A stretch of 64,000 nt of DNA from Norana najaformis (taxonomy: Eukaryota > Annelida > Clitellata > Crassiclitellata > Hormogastridae), in the NCBI GenBank assembly GCA_964023275.1, contig OZ029929.1:5043381-5107380 (forward strand). Reading direction: 5' to 3'. Within the stretch, counting starts at the first letter, position 1, and the number at the start of each line of letters is the position of its first letter. The position numbers and the translations under genes are program-made. The notes beneath the pieces are model-generated. The model made no database searches. It was given only the letters and a program-made list of their open reading frames with translations, and was not told the origin of the DNA. Shown piece after piece: positions 48,355 to 61,500 of this stretch.

Positions 48355-48965
48355 CTGCAATGGCGCTGGCCTCGTTTCCAGCGACATCACGCGCAGTCAT
48401 GCAACGAAATCGCAAAGAAACCCGCGACTATTGCTCGCACGTCATCGGAGCCAAAAGCGTCGCCGCTCGTTCCTGTAAAGCTATAAATAGCGCCGCGGCG
48501 TCATTAAAGGACTTGGCATCCACGCCGTCGACGCTGCAGATATGACACCGCCAGTACGCTCTTTCCTTCCTTCCTTCCTTCCTTCCTTCTTTGGCGGCGG
48601 AGACAACAGATTTTATGATACAACGCTGGAGAGTCCGGTCGGCTGCGTTTTACGGCTCGGGTTGTGCTCCGTTCTCGGAATCGCTCGATAAAAATTCTCT
48701 TTCCGGCCGTTGCCCATTGCGCCTCACTATAGATTCACGTCGTCTCAAGATTGGCAGCGAGGGAGACGGGTTTATGGTCGCCGTGACTTACGACGTGGGA
48801 TGAAGTTGGCGAAAAAACGGATACCCTATCAGAATATGACCGAGTTTCCTCATACAAAGGTCGGAACACACCCAGTTTGTCCGAAATTAGGCCTACGCCA
48901 CACCACCGCTGCTGCGGAGGCGGCGGAAATACAGTACGTGTTTGTCGTACCGGCGAATCTGAATA
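48355..48965. promoter_or_regulatory. CpG-rich non-coding block with TATAAATAG
   Basis: Strong local CpG enrichment (GCGCCGCGGCGTC, ACGCCGTCGACGC) next to TATAAATAG at 48482-48490, interrupted by a (TTCC)n run at 48566-48590. Open frames here are short and show no domain. It looks like a promoter or conserved regulatory island, but no downstream gene could be found. Confidence 0.35.
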
Positions 48966-49179
48966 ATGAATTCACCGACACAGCGTCCAGGCTTTAAATC
49001 AGGCGCAAATCCTCTCTGTTCATGGTGCTTTTCTGTCGAACAGTTGTTCCTGTGCCTCTGTAGTCGCCTTTGAATATTTAGATTGGATGTAATGTAGTAG
49101 AATTTAAAATCCCCCACGGCGTCCATACTTTTCCTCTTTGTGCACTTGGTGGTGATGACTGTACTGGTGGTGGTGGTGC

Positions 49180-49395
49180 TTGATGATGATGATAATAATG
49201 ATGATGACGACGACAACAACAACGACTATATAAGAACTTCAGTTATGTCAATCATTATGTTATGTTCAAAAAGATGAACACAATGACGATAATGATAATA
49301 ATAATAATAATTATTATTATTATAATGATGATGATGAGAAAAGAAGCTTCATGAAGAGGAGGAGGAGGAGGAAGAGGAGAAGGAGGAGGATTATA
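49180..49395. repeat. GAT, AAT/ATT and GGA simple repeats
   Basis: GATGATGAT near 49185; AATAATAAT joined to TTATTATTA (self-complementary) at 49290-49322; AGGAGGAGG at 49356-49390. Confidence 0.85.
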
Positions 49396-49549
49396 TATCA
49401 TATCATAATAAGAATGATAATTTTTAAGAATGATGCCCTGCATCCGTTACTAAGACTGTTTACGATGAAATATCTTCTGGGTCCACACTGCATCTGGCCG
49501 CAGACTGTTACGTTCGAGACAACGTTTCATACATCACTTTCGACATAAA

Positions 49550-49870
49550 ATGCAATTGAAACCACGCGTATAATCCATTAAAAACGCCTCGTCGTCTGCG
49601 CTACGCGAAACGCGATCATCACCACAGACCGAGCGATCTCGCCGACTCACCGTTCGGCTGTATGTCATCGAAACGCAGTACTGAGCAGTACGGACGGCAA
49701 TTCCAAATCCCTGAACGCCTTCATCCACTGGCCTTGACCCGCTCTCTTCGCGATTTTCGCTGATTTAATGGGGTACGCTGCTCTAGTTGCACCGACAACC
49801 TTGTCCGCAATAAATTAATCCGATTACGCACGCGAGGGAGTCGTTGCGACCTTTAGCCATCTCTGTCGGA
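49550..49870. promoter_or_regulatory. CpG-rich non-coding block
   Basis: Rich in CG (CGCCTCGTCGTCTGCGCTACGCG, GACCGAGCGATCTCGCCGACTC) with no supported frame, adjoining a long inverted repeat at 49913. Confidence 0.3.
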
Positions 49871-49912
49871 AATAACGTGGCATTTTATGATGATCAGAAG
49901 TGTCTCGCTATA

Positions 49913-51238
49913 GACCACACGTGCGACCTATGAATGACCATCGGGGCATCTTTAAAGTAAACTGCACAAAACGGTGACTGAAAAATTCCGAATTTGTAAA
50001 TATTTGATGCACAGTTGTGTAACGTTGTACAAAAATTGTCTTCACAACTGCACACTGCCTTTCCCCCATCCTTGGTTTTATCACTTGAAAAAGCGACAAA
50101 TCACTGCACAGCGTAAGAATACCTGATCGCCCTGCATCTCGGCAGTAATGTTGACTTCTGGTACCTAATCCGAAATCTCCATGTGGACCGTAGTGGTATC
50201 CACTCTGGTCTATAATACACAAGGCGTCAATCAATTGCCTATTCATTGCAGTCTACTGACAAATTTGAATTCTCGCACTCTGGTAGATAACTTGCCTTTC
50301 TCCCATCCTTCCCAGCAGATCTCCCAGATTTTAGCAAATCCGAAAGTACTGATACCAAGAAAATTAATATCTACCTTTAAGGTTAAAAGTGGGGTGTTAA
50401 AAGAACACATTTTCGAGTATTGTAGGGCTACCTAGCAGTTGACTGCTTCATATAGACAGTACATTGCACAAGTGCATACAAATATACACTGGGTAACATT
50501 ATACTTGTGATATTTTAGCCTTAAAGACAGTCCATATGGATAATGGTAGGCAGGAAAGAACGGGAAATGTAAACATCCATGTACACTCATAAAACTAATG
50601 GCTGGTAAAAGCAGGCATATGTGATTACGGGGCACATTCACGAGCACAAACAGTCTGGTAGGTTGTCACAGCCTGTGTACAGCTAATTAACATGTGATAC
50701 TCACAGTGAAAGGCCACGTTAGCTGTGTGTATGCTTATGCAACTTTGTCTGGCCTTGATTGCCAAACAACTAACGTCCTTACGCAGTCAAAAGCCACATT
50801 AATGTATCCTGCTACCAGATATGAGCTATGAAATATATAAACATAATGTTTCAAAAGTACATCGTAATCTCAAGATTTCTACCGTGCCCAACAAAAGCTA
50901 AGTCACGGCTCTCAGTTAAAATAAAATCAATAGGCTGTTTTATCCATAGACTGTTTATGATTAGACACTTAATGCCAATAAGCGGTCGGTCTACTTTACT
51001 GTCTGCTGATTCAAGTTATTTTGGCGATCAGCATTCTTACGCTGTGCAGTGATTTGTCGCTTTGTCCAGTGATAAAACCAAGGATGAGGGAAGGCAGTAT
51101 GCAGTTGTGAAGACAATTTTGTACAACGTTACACAACTGTGTATCAAATATTTACAAAATCGGAATTTTACAGTCACCATTTTGTGCAGTTTAGTTAAAA
51201 GATGCCCCGATGGCCATCCATAGGCCACACGTGTGGTC
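49913..51238. repeat. Long inverted repeat: two arms of about 217 bp, 0.9 kb apart
   Basis: 49913-50131 and 51023-51238 are reverse complements at roughly 90 percent identity (e.g. AAATATTTGATGCACAGTTG against AAATATTTGATACACAGTTG; GGTTTTATCACTTG against GGTTTTATCACTGG). The spacer holds a fragment of LINE family 1 (50860-50945, GTAATCTCAAGATTTCTACC). Outer ends carry GACCACACGTG. It could be the two ends of a transposon or two opposed insertions of one repeat. Confidence 0.8.
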
Positions 51239-52651
51239 TTTTAGGAGCGCAGAGTAGAATAAACAGTTTAACAATACATAAAATATGAATTGGTAGGGGT
51301 GATGGGCTGTAAATCCAGACCGGCCAACAATCTGTATGGCCAATAAATCATGCCGGCCATATGACGCCATGCTAGCTGTCTGCACTCTGATAGGTAGGCC
51401 TAACGCACCCTAATAACAAACACCAGTATCACTAAAATGTCCATTCAGTTTCACTGCAGGTCACAATTATAGAATTACTAGAAAATGCTTAAATACAAAC
51501 ACTTCATAAGTCACACAAGTGACAACTGATGTTGTGGACATCACTGTTGCAAAATCATAAATTTGATATCTCAAAGCACAGGTCAGCACTGCTCTAGTGC
51601 AACAATTTCTGTGGTGCAAGTCTATGAACCTGTTGGACTGTGTCTTTCAAATTATAACCAAAATCAGATATCAGAGTAAACCATAGTATGGATAACACTT
51701 AAAGACTTCAAGTGTCACACATCAAGACATGGTGTTGCACGTTTCTCCAGCATGTTGTTTTTGATCAATCAGTTGGTAACATGCAGATTTTACTCATTAA
51801 TTTTTGTTCATTTCAACTTCTAACGTGACCTAATTTTCGTTCTTGACGTTATTTCTCTCTTTTGCCTTCGTTTTCGAATGTTTGGCATGGTATTCGAACG
51901 TTTATTACAAGTCTTATGCGCCACCAGTGGACTCGTAAACCACGGGGACTTCAGGTTACTATATGAGTCTCAAGCTCCAGTTTGAAAGGTCTTAGTGAGC
52001 CCTTGCATTGGTTTTTACGGTTCTACGGACGCTCTGTAGTAAAAGACTAAGTCCAGAAGCTTTGCCTAGGTTGGTCCCACTTGCTAGAATCGTCTCCCTC
52101 GAGAATTGCGACTTGAGCTCCTTTCTTTCCTCCTCTCAGTATTCTGCAGGCTTCTGAAGGCTGTACTGTTCAAAGGTGATGTTACTTTTTCGGGTCGGAA
52201 GCACCTCTGTTGAGTTTACTCAGTAAGAGACGCTTTATAAATCTCAAATTACAATTACAATTACAATTCGCTGGCTGCTGAAGAATGTAGTCCTCCTGAA
52301 ACCTGGTGCTTGAGGGATGTCCGCACACCACGTCTTCCACCATCTGCAAGAGGGACTGCTTGGTGTTGGGCGCTGTGCCGCTGAGGGAGCTCTCCAGGGC
52401 TGAATCTTCTAGTAATCTGTGCACTGTTTGCTTATTGATTAATTTTTGCTCTTAATGACCTTAACATCATTTAGGCTGGTGCGAGTAGCTCTTTTGTGAG
52501 GCTCTTATAAAAGGCGCTAAAGTAAGTTTCTAGATGTATATATATATATATATGTATATACATACATACTTATACAGATACACAGTATGGATAAAACTTC
52601 AAGAAATAAAGTGCCTGCTATTATTAGTAGACTGTCAGTGTACATAGTTGC

Positions 52652-53050
52652 ATCATCATCATCATCTTCAATATAGGTGACGCAAGCCATTTGGCGGCGA
52701 TGGGTGCAAATAAATTATCTCCATTTTCCTCGATCATTTGTCAGGTCTAGTGCTCCTCTCACGTTTAGTCCTAGTTTTACTAAGTCCTCATTTATACTGT
52801 CTGTCTAGCACAGTCTTGCTCTTCATTTGCATCTCTTTCCTTTGAAACATGCATGCATTGGATTCGGTCAACTGGCATTCTCTCCACATGGTCAAATCAT
52901 GATCAGTCTTCGCTGAAGGGCTTTGTCTAGCAGAGTTGTTTTGGATATCCAAGAACCGTCTTATGTCATCATTTCTAATACCTGCAATTTTCTGTAGCCA
53001 ACTCACTTGTGTTGTTAGGATTCTTTCCTCATCTTGCTTTAGCATTGTTC
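52652..53050 (-). mobile_element. Non-LTR retrotransposon 3' remnant (RTE-like) with (ATG)n tail
   Basis: The minus strand reads VSWLQKIAGIRNDDIRRFL, then KTDHDLTMWRECQLTES, and after a stop KLGLNVRGALDLTNDRGKW, ending in a GAT/ATG-repeat tail near 52655. This order (SWLRKIxGxxxxDxIRN, then LGLTxxxAxxxxxDRxxWR) is the C-terminal end of many invertebrate endonuclease/reverse-transcriptase elements. Confidence 0.65.
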
Positions 53051-53269
53051 AGCACTCTGGTCCTTTTAGGGAAATGGTCTAGATCACATATTTCAGTGCG
53101 GCTGTTTCATACAGCAGTTATCTGCCTGTAGACCGTGCGCGTTGACTATTAGCAGACCATTTATTTTAGAACTGCCTTGCAGTTTGTAGTCGCATTAATA
53201 ACGGGTCTATATACTAATACTCTGACTTAATTTTTACAGCATTTAACATAGGGCCTACCTTTCAGTTCG

Positions 53270-53600
53270 TGACCTTGTGGCAAAGGCCGTGATTCCGACG
53301 CCACCAAATAAAATCCGGTGTCAAGCTATCGGCGATCGTAGCGAAAATTTGAACGTTAGAAAAGGCGTCTCGTCTCATCTGATGTCCCGAGGGAGTTTTG
53401 TTTACCGCACAGAACGACCAATCGCTGTCGAATGCGCCAAAGAAAGTCGCTTTGAAATCACGAGACGCAGAAAATAATTCATCGGCGTCCATTAATCTAT
53501 TTCGCCTACGACCGTTTTATCGTCTGCCGCCGCAATCCGCGCCTCCACTGATTATATATTCAGAGTCCTCACTTAACATGGACCATTACGTCACCCTTTT
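53270..53600. promoter_or_regulatory. CpG-rich non-coding block
   Basis: CG-rich unique sequence (TATCGGCGATCGTAGCG, GGCGTCTCGTCTC, CGTCTGCCGCCGC) between repeats, with overlapping short frames on both strands but no domain. Candidate regulatory element, by composition only. Confidence 0.3.
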
Positions 53601-53654
53601 GTAGCGCTACCTTGCAGTTGCCTGCTTCATATAGAAGCGAATAAACCATTCAAA

Positions 53655-53900
53655 TGTGAATGTGCACAGTTTTCTACAGCGATCGTATGGCCTCGACCCT
53701 GCTCATTTTCAGCGAATTTATCGCGTGAGATCCTTCACCACCGTTCCTCTTTTGAATAGAGCACCCAATTTAAGGTCCCCGTCTATGGACCGTGGTAGCT
53801 TGAGATTCAAATCTTTGAAATAAGCCACGACACGTCATCCTCACGCTTACGTTCAGAGGCGCCTTGTCGTACGCGTTAACCGATGTAGGTAACCAATAAT
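53655..53900 (-). repeat. SINE, GACCGTATGGCCTCG family
   Basis: CTACAGCGATCGTATGGCCTCGACCCTGCTCATTTTCAGCG at the 3' side and GGTTACCTACATCGGTTAACGCG (box A decayed) on the minus strand at the 5' side; body as in 34550-34805. Confidence 0.65.
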
Positions 53901-53904
53901 AAGC

Positions 53905-53970
53905 TGGTTTCCGCGATTTGGCTTTCGTTGGGCGCTGTAGAAATCTCGAAATTACGATTTAGATTATGAT
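53905..53970 (+). mobile_element. LINE family 1 tail fragment
   Basis: AGCTGGTTTCCGCGATTTGGC and GGGCGCTGTAGAAATCTCGAAATTACG: the 3' terminal 65 bases only. Confidence 0.65.
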
Positions 53971-54284
53971 TGCCATGCAAGTTTCGATTAAATTTTTCAG
54001 CGCCACGCAAAAATGCAGTCAGAGGCAAACTTATTCAACTCCAAAGAAAATAATAATGCACCTATAAACTTCCGTTCAAACTCCTATAGTAGTCTTTTGG
54101 CAGCAACAGGTTTAAACTTGGAAACCATCCTGTAACTCACAAACTCTAACTCTAACTCACCAACACTTCACCTTTTGCAATTCCTGCGCTGGTCTTAACT
54201 CAAAACGGAAAACATTACTTTTCCAAAGTCTTATCCTGAATTTTCCTCTTCCCCTTATCGTATTCGTAATCGTAATCTCGAGAT

Positions 54285-55005
54285 TTCTACAGCGCTCAAC
54301 GAAAGCTAAGTCGCGGGAACCAGCTTATTCACAGGCGCTCAGTCAAAACAAAATCGATAGGCAAAAGGGTCAAGATCCAGGAGTCAGGCACTCAGACAGT
54401 CGGACGGCTACGGTGGATGATGTTTGAAATTGAAGCGAGAAGAGAGATAAGAGGAAGAGGAAGAATCAGGATAAGATTTTTGGAAAAGAAGTGTTTTCAG
54501 TCTTGAGTGAAAGACCTGCGCAGAAACTGAAAGAGGTGAAGTGTTGGTGAGTTCGTATGATTGACCAGACAACTGTCGCAATTCTGGCGGGAGTTTATTC
54601 CAAAGGGGTGGGGCAGCTATGGCTAAGGAGCAATTTTCAAATTTTAAGGATGAGATGACGGGAGGGCGAAGAAGTGTTAGGACAGATGAGGAGTGGGTTG
54701 AACGGAGTGGTTGGATAGTAAATAATTGACGAAGATAGGAGGGTTGGGAGGTTTGAAGTGTGTTGTAGGTGAGGGATAAGACTTTGTACTCTATTCGTTC
54801 TGGTATTTTAAGCCAGTGCAGTGATTTGAGAACAGGGGTGATGTGATGGTGTTTGGGGGTTTTGGTGACAGCACGTGCGAGAGCATTCTGGATAGCTTGT
54901 AGGCGATTTATCTGGGTTGTGTCAATATTGAGGAAAAGTGAATTGCAGTAGTCAAGTTTTGCATGGACTATGGATGTGGCAATGATCGATGCGGTTTTGA
55001 AGTCA
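54285..55005 (-). mobile_element. LINE family 1 (CR1/L2-like), reverse-transcriptase C-terminal part and 3' tail
   Basis: The minus strand reads, in one open frame, SIIATSIVHAKLDYCNSLF, INRLQAIQNALARAVTK, HITPVLKSLHWLKIPERIEY and FENCSLAIAAPPLWNKLPPE, the C-terminal portion of a CR1/L2-type polymerase, followed by the tail antisense to GCGCTGTAGAAATCTCGA. It is the best preserved copy of family 1 in the window, but only the last 200 codons remain. Confidence 0.85.
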
Positions 55006-55009
55006 AGCA

Positions 55010-55215
55010 TAGGACGGATTCTTATCTCTCTTCCCGCTCCAATTTCAAACACTATCCAACGCAGCAGACCGTCCATGTGCTTGTCTGACTTCTGGATCTT
55101 GACCTAAAACCGAACACTTTCTGCCTATCAAGTTTGTTTTGACTGAGCGCTTGTGAATAAACTGGTTTCCGCGACTTAGCTTTCAATGGGCGCTGTAGAA
55201 ATCTCGAGAATAGGA
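55010..55215 (+). mobile_element. LINE family 1 tail, opposite orientation
   Basis: TCTTGACCTAAAACCGAACAC, CGCTTGTGAATAAACTGGTTTCC and GGGCGCTGTAGAAATCTCGAG: a plus-strand 3' end directly abutting the minus-strand copy. Confidence 0.75.
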
Positions 55216-55543
55216 TTACGTACTGAGCCCTTCCGATTTCCGAAGGGGCCCAAAAACGTATTTTCGCTTCATGCTGCCTTTCAGGCTTTTTCGGTCCATA
55301 TCATTTGTAACAATGTTACCACATCCCCTAATTATCCTACACATGTTTCGTGTATAGTTTATCGCGGTTTTAATCAATTTTAACAACGCTAAGAAACATT
55401 AATAGGCACGTATAACCAGGAAACATTAATACAACTTTTCTTAAAAGGGTTCGTTTGCGTCATTAAAATATCGGCGCTATATAAGAAGTTAAAATTTGTC
55501 CGTCTAATCGCTAGGTGATAACCGAGTGGACGTTAAGCTCAAA

Positions 55544-58500
55544 ATGGCGGCTGTGCCATCGGAAAAAAGTCTGCGATCAGATATTGGCGGTAGGTTTTAA
55601 CTAGTGCCAACGTCTCCATTTTTATTTCAATTTATATTTTGTAATGCAGTCACACTTGCCCTTATACGAATCGCTTACAAAGACCCTTACTGTTTTTAAA
55701 TTGTTATAATCACACATGGCGCCAATTTATTAACTGGATGTGCGCTGCGCTATATAGAAAAGAATTTCTTGCATTTTATTTCCAAAAGCAAAAGAACAAA
55801 AATCGATGTTAAAACTGAGATTTTAACCCCAGACTTTCACTCGCCATTTAAGCAACGGTGCCTAAATTGAGCGTGGTTTCCTATTTTGCGGTTTCAGAGA
55901 TTCTTAAAGATGCCGATCTCACCACGCTTTCATCGAAGAAGATTAGAAAGCAGTTGGAGGAAAAATATGGCATCGATTTGACCGACAGGTAAGCTAGTGG
56001 CAAATGCGGATGGCAGTCCGATGGTTTCCGTTTGTTTAAAACCACTTCTTCCTAACATCAGAATCGTAATTCATGTACACAGCGTGATCCACGACCTCAA
56101 CCCACCAGCGCCAGCGACAAAAAGTTTTTGGCCCTTCACTTGGGAACCCCTCCCAGTTTTGATTTAATCCCAGTGTTATTGTCAATGAGCAACTTGTTAT
56201 GTAATGTAATCTGAAGACTTTTTTGTACCATCAACACAGTGCACAGGCATTAAAGTGATAGTTGCTTCGTACCATTGAACTCACAGTCCACAGTCATTAT
56301 ATGTCAGAGAAGTCTGGTTGATATCACAGTTCACTTTTATCTGTTTCGAAGTAGTGTCTCATTTTAAATACACCGTAGCAACTTCAGTTTCTTTAACGGC
56401 ATTTGGCCTTAGTAACATAATAGCCATAATATTAGCATAATAGCTATCTTCTGTGCATTGACTAGTTTTAAACAATGAGATTTAGCACACTATGGCTTGC
56501 CACTGTGTCATTGTAATAGTAATGATACCTTCTGTTTACTTGGCATGTGGAGCTTGGGGTCAAAGGTGTTCATGAATGCCAGTATATTGAACAATGATTG
56601 TAGGCTGTTGCACATTACTCATCATCTGGTTATATGTTACCTCTTGCGAAACGTTTACTGAACACGGCATTAAAATCAAAATTTCTCCGTCATGTGTTTG
56701 ACACCAAAGTTGCTAGTTGTCACCAAGTTGCCAGTTCATATTGGAAGCTCTTTTTACCCTTCTAACTGTCTTATTCTGTCTCTGTCTTTTGTAAGAATTT
56801 CTTTCCTGTTGTCACCTTTGACATTCTGGAATCCCTCTAGTTTACAGTTCTTGTGGTGTCACAGCGCCAATCCTCTTGGAAGTTCGTATGACCCCAACCT
56901 TCTCATTCTGACACTAGGGCATTTTCGATTGCTGGACCTAAACTTTGGAACTCCCTCCCTGTGTCTATTCATTCTGTCATTTTGTTCTCAACTTAAAACT
57001 TACCTTTTTTAAAATTGCTTATCAACCATAGGCTGCCTCTTGTGGAGTGACCTTCTGGATATTGACCTGAATGCGACTTGGCTTTGGTGCATCATCAGCT
57101 GGTGCTTTGTGCATAAGACACGGGCGCATTAATTGTTACTAATTTGTTATTACTATTATTATTAGTAGTAGTATTGTGATTATGATTATTATTATTGTTA
57201 TTATTATTATTATTAGTGCGGAATCTGATGCCATACAATAACTAATCCACTTGGGTTGTTTTAACAGGAAGGCTGCCATCGACAAAATGATAATGGAGAT
57301 GCTGAGCCTGGAACAGGATCGTCAAGCGTCCCATTCCAAGTCTGCCTCAGTTTCATCGTCTTCAAAGGATACGATGAGAAATAGAACAGCCAATGGCGGC
57401 GAAGACAGTGAAAGTCCGGAGGCTGAATCCGACGATGACGATGATGTAAGCAGCTTAGGTTGCTTGGCCTGTTTTAGCACTCCCAGTCTATGTTATAAGA
57501 GCTGGAAAACCATTTTTTTTATTGTGGTTTTGTGTTGTCTGGTTGGAAGCACTTCTGAGAAGTTTCTGTTAAAGATGTGCTATGCACATTCATGATTGCA
57601 GTTACAATTACCAGGATGTTCTGTGCCATTGAAATGTTTACGTTGTTTTTTAATCCGATCTGTTTTAATCGAAACCATTTTTGGGAAGAGACCTCTTCTG
57701 ATTTCTGACGTGTCCTCTGGGATTTTATTGGCTGTGTCGTGTTTCAGAAGAGAAATAGCCCTTTATATATGGAAGTATTGCTGTGCAATGCTCTGAATGT
57801 GTGAATGAATGTGCAGGTAATCAGTGGTGAGGATGGTAAATGTGGGTGGTCTGTTATGATGAAGTCTGTTACAGTGTTTATACTGCTCTCCATCACTTTC
57901 TTTTCTGCTTTTCTATGCAATCATCTGCCCACTAGACATGGACTAGAGCCGCGAAGAAAGGTCTGATGGCTATGAACGTCGACCTTCATACAGAAGGATA
58001 AATCAGCTTGACACCATGTGGTTGGCACGGCTGCTCTCCGCTGAGCTGCCGTCTTTGTTCTTTCGTCAGTCTACATGCGTTTCAGATTACTTAGTGGCTG
58101 ATTGCTGGGTTGCCTGCCTTTCACCTGCTATTTGAATCCTTGTGTATCTTGTGATACCATTTTCTGCAGATCATATCCTGATTCCTCTTCTTCTCCTTAT
58201 CTGCCTTGCAGATCTATTCCAAACCGCACCCACTGTAGCTGCCTGCCTGCCTGCCTGGATCTTGACCTGGAACCAAACCCTTCTTGCCTATCGATGTTTT
58301 GACTTAGCTCCTGTGCATAAGCTGGCTCCCATGACTTAGCTGTCATTGGACGCTGTAGAAATCTCGAGTTTACGATTACAAGCATGAACTGACAATTCCT
58401 TTATGAGCCATGCAACATGTGCAGAAGGCTGTACAATGTACGAATTGCTGTTGGGTTTTTACTCCAGCTAATCGATATAAACACCAGGATTGTGCTTGTA

Positions 58501-61500
58501 ATGATTGCAGTTGATTGAGGATGTGGCGAGTGCGGTTATAACTTACTTTAACTAATCTACTTATCTACCTTTCTTTCTGATCATGCTCTTGCCTTAGTAG
58601 GTGTTACCAAACCTAGGACCATGCTAGGATGTATTGGTGATATCCACTGGTTAATCAGAAGGCAGATTGGTTTTGTTGTGCTGATGTGAGTTCCTTGTTT
58701 TCTAGGTATGCAATGCAAGTCCCGTCAGAAAGAAACCAAAACTACAAAAACAGGTAAAGCTCGTAATTTAATCTCGTAACTCTGTGGTGTCGTTGTAATA
58801 ATTCAGGTCATCTCATGTGTTGCTTATTAAGAATTGTAACGCATTGCTGAAGCTTCTGTGATGAAATGTGTTGCTGAAGATACTGTGATGAAATGAAATG
58901 TGATGTACTGTGGCCAGGTATTTATGTAGCAACTCTGCAGAGGGACTATTATATTCCTTTAGTGTATATTTAATTTTTTATTTAAAATATAAATGAGGAT
59001 ATAGGTAGCATCTTTTAAAACATTATTTTATTTCTATTTTCTTTTCTTTTATGTGCGTTTAATTATTTTTTATTATTCATAGGTTTAATGTAAAGATAAT
59101 AGCTCAGATATTAAATTGATTATTAAATTGATTGTTTTAAATTAACACTTGTTGAATTTGTTTAATCATCACTGACCTTGTGTTGCGTTATTTATTTTAA
59201 GTCCAAAGGAAAGTCATTTGAAGATGAAATGGATGATAAAGAAGAGAACAGTGAGGTTTGTAGCTTTCCTTGAACATCTATATTGTTGTATGGTAAAGTA
59301 AGATGATGGCTCATATATTATGCATCTGTCTAGGGTAGGTCTTAGTGTTACTCTAATCTGATCCTATCTCGAAACTTCTATAGCACCCTCATTGTTATAA
59401 GCAAAAGGCATCAGTTGAAGGTTGCTTTTAAGCAAAACTGCTTTCCAAAACCTCAACCTGTTGTTTAATTTAAATACCATGCTATGTTTTGGACAAACTT
59501 CAGACAGTGTGTGTTTGCATAAATCAAGCATGTCTTGCAACCAGTTATTAGAGGGGCATAGCTGCAGCATAAAGCAGACAGCAAATGAATTTATGTGACA
59601 ACCCATCCCAGGTTTGTGTGGGTGCACAACAAAAGTGTTGATGAATGCATTAAAAAGAGAGGGTGATAAAACACTATCATGCCTCACACCAGATACCGCT
59701 GGAAAGCAGTACGAAAGCAACTGCCCCAGCACAGTTTAAAAAGCAGTTTGCTCTACCAGTTTTGCAAGACGGCTACTAGGGTAAGGGGTATGCCCCCTTG
59801 TAACAATAAATCGCAACAGCTTCTGCACAACGCTGTCAAAAGCTTTTCTAATATCCACCGCAGCCATAAATACTGAACTACCCCTATTAAAATGTTCAGC
59901 AGGTTGTTCTTAGAGCAAATATAGCCTCTGCACAATGCACATCACCCTTAAACACAACTGCTAATCATCAAGAAGAAACTTGTCACAAATACTGAGAATT
60001 AGGCTTTTGAAATAATGAATATAAACCATAGAAATAAGGGGAATAATGGTTATTGCACAGTAATTGTCTTAATTGTCTACATGGTTAAGATGCTGAGTTT
60101 TATCTTTAATTAGGGACACAGTGATGCCCTGGCAAACTCCCTGGACACTTAGGGGTGGGTAATGACGATTAGATTAAGGAGCTGTAGAAGTAGTTACGAA
60201 GCAGGGATGGGAATAGATCAACACATGCTCAACACACAAGTCATCTGGGCCACCGGGTTTACCCAGGAAGAGCTATGCTATGGAGGCCTGTTATCTACTT
60301 TAATGCCTATTACGTGCACAAGGTTGGTAAATCTGAATATGAGAAGCTAGATGAATATGCATGAACAACTTGTCCAGAGTAGTTACAGGGAGTCTTAACA
60401 GCAGGCAGGAACCTCCAATTGCAGTTTTGTGTTCGCATTTTAGTGTAGATTATTAAGGCTGGGCACAATGTATAATTGCCCGTCTTTGTCTTTTGTTGCC
60501 TCACCTTACTAACTCTGTTTTGTTGATAGCTGGATGATGAAGATATTGCAAGACAGTTGCAAGAAGAAGAGCACAAAGCTGTCCGAAAAACTAGAGGTGC
60601 TGCTCGCCCGGTTGGTTGAGAACAATTTCTCACTGTTTGCTTCATTCATTTCTTCTTAGTTTTTAAAATACCTTGCAAGTACCATACAAAAGCGCTCTCA
60701 CACCACAGGATAATGGTTTTCATAATTTTGTGAAGTGGTTCCTAGTCGGTTTTGAGCTAGCCTTTTAATGCAGTGTGAAGGTTCAAGCATTAGCTTGAGA
60801 TGGATGTTCTGCAGGTTGAGAGTGATACTGTTGTTAGCTACTGTTGTTAGATACTGTTGTTAGATACTGTTGTCTTTGATGTTAAATTACCTCATGCTGC
60901 TTTTCTGGAAGGCTTCAGAAAAGAAGAAGACATCTCGAAGCAAAAAAGAACCAGGCTCATCTCGTAAAACAAGTAAGCATAGAAATCAAGGAATTGAGAC
61001 ATTGAGAAGAGGAATGTGCAGGTTAAGGAATGGGCCGGCAAGTGTGGGTTGGTGGATGGGTGATGGTTGGGTAGATGGATGGATGGATGGATGATTCACA
61101 GGGTATGGTTAGATGGATGGATGGCTGGTTGGAGTGAGAGAGTGCATTCACTTTTTGACCAGCTAGTGGATGGACGGGTGGGATGATGGAGCATAGGTGA
61201 TCTGTGGAGGATTGGGCAGTTGGATGGTTGGTTGTTTGGAGGGAGGGAGAATGGATGGACAGGTGGAGCAAGGGGTGTGTGGATCAGTGTGTGGGTGCAG
61301 ATGTATGGATGATTCTGTAGGGCTGTGTCTGAGAGGGTGGATGTTTTGCTGGTGGGCATGGGAAGATGGGTGGTGGTGGTTGTGATTTGATGTGCTTTGT
61401 TCTGGTCTTTCAGATAAATACACCGAGCCATGCTACCTTTCACCTCAGCTCGCTGCCATTATGGGAGAGAGTCGGGTAGGACTCGGTTTTTTCGACATTT

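Noticed and set aside
49908..50246. 112-codon minus-strand open frame
   Set aside because: It covers one arm of the long inverted repeat; the other arm does not keep the frame and no domain is visible.
61023..61443. Minus-strand frames with His/Pro/Ser repeats
   Set aside because: Antisense of a GGAT-type intronic array within the well supported plus-strand SWIB gene.
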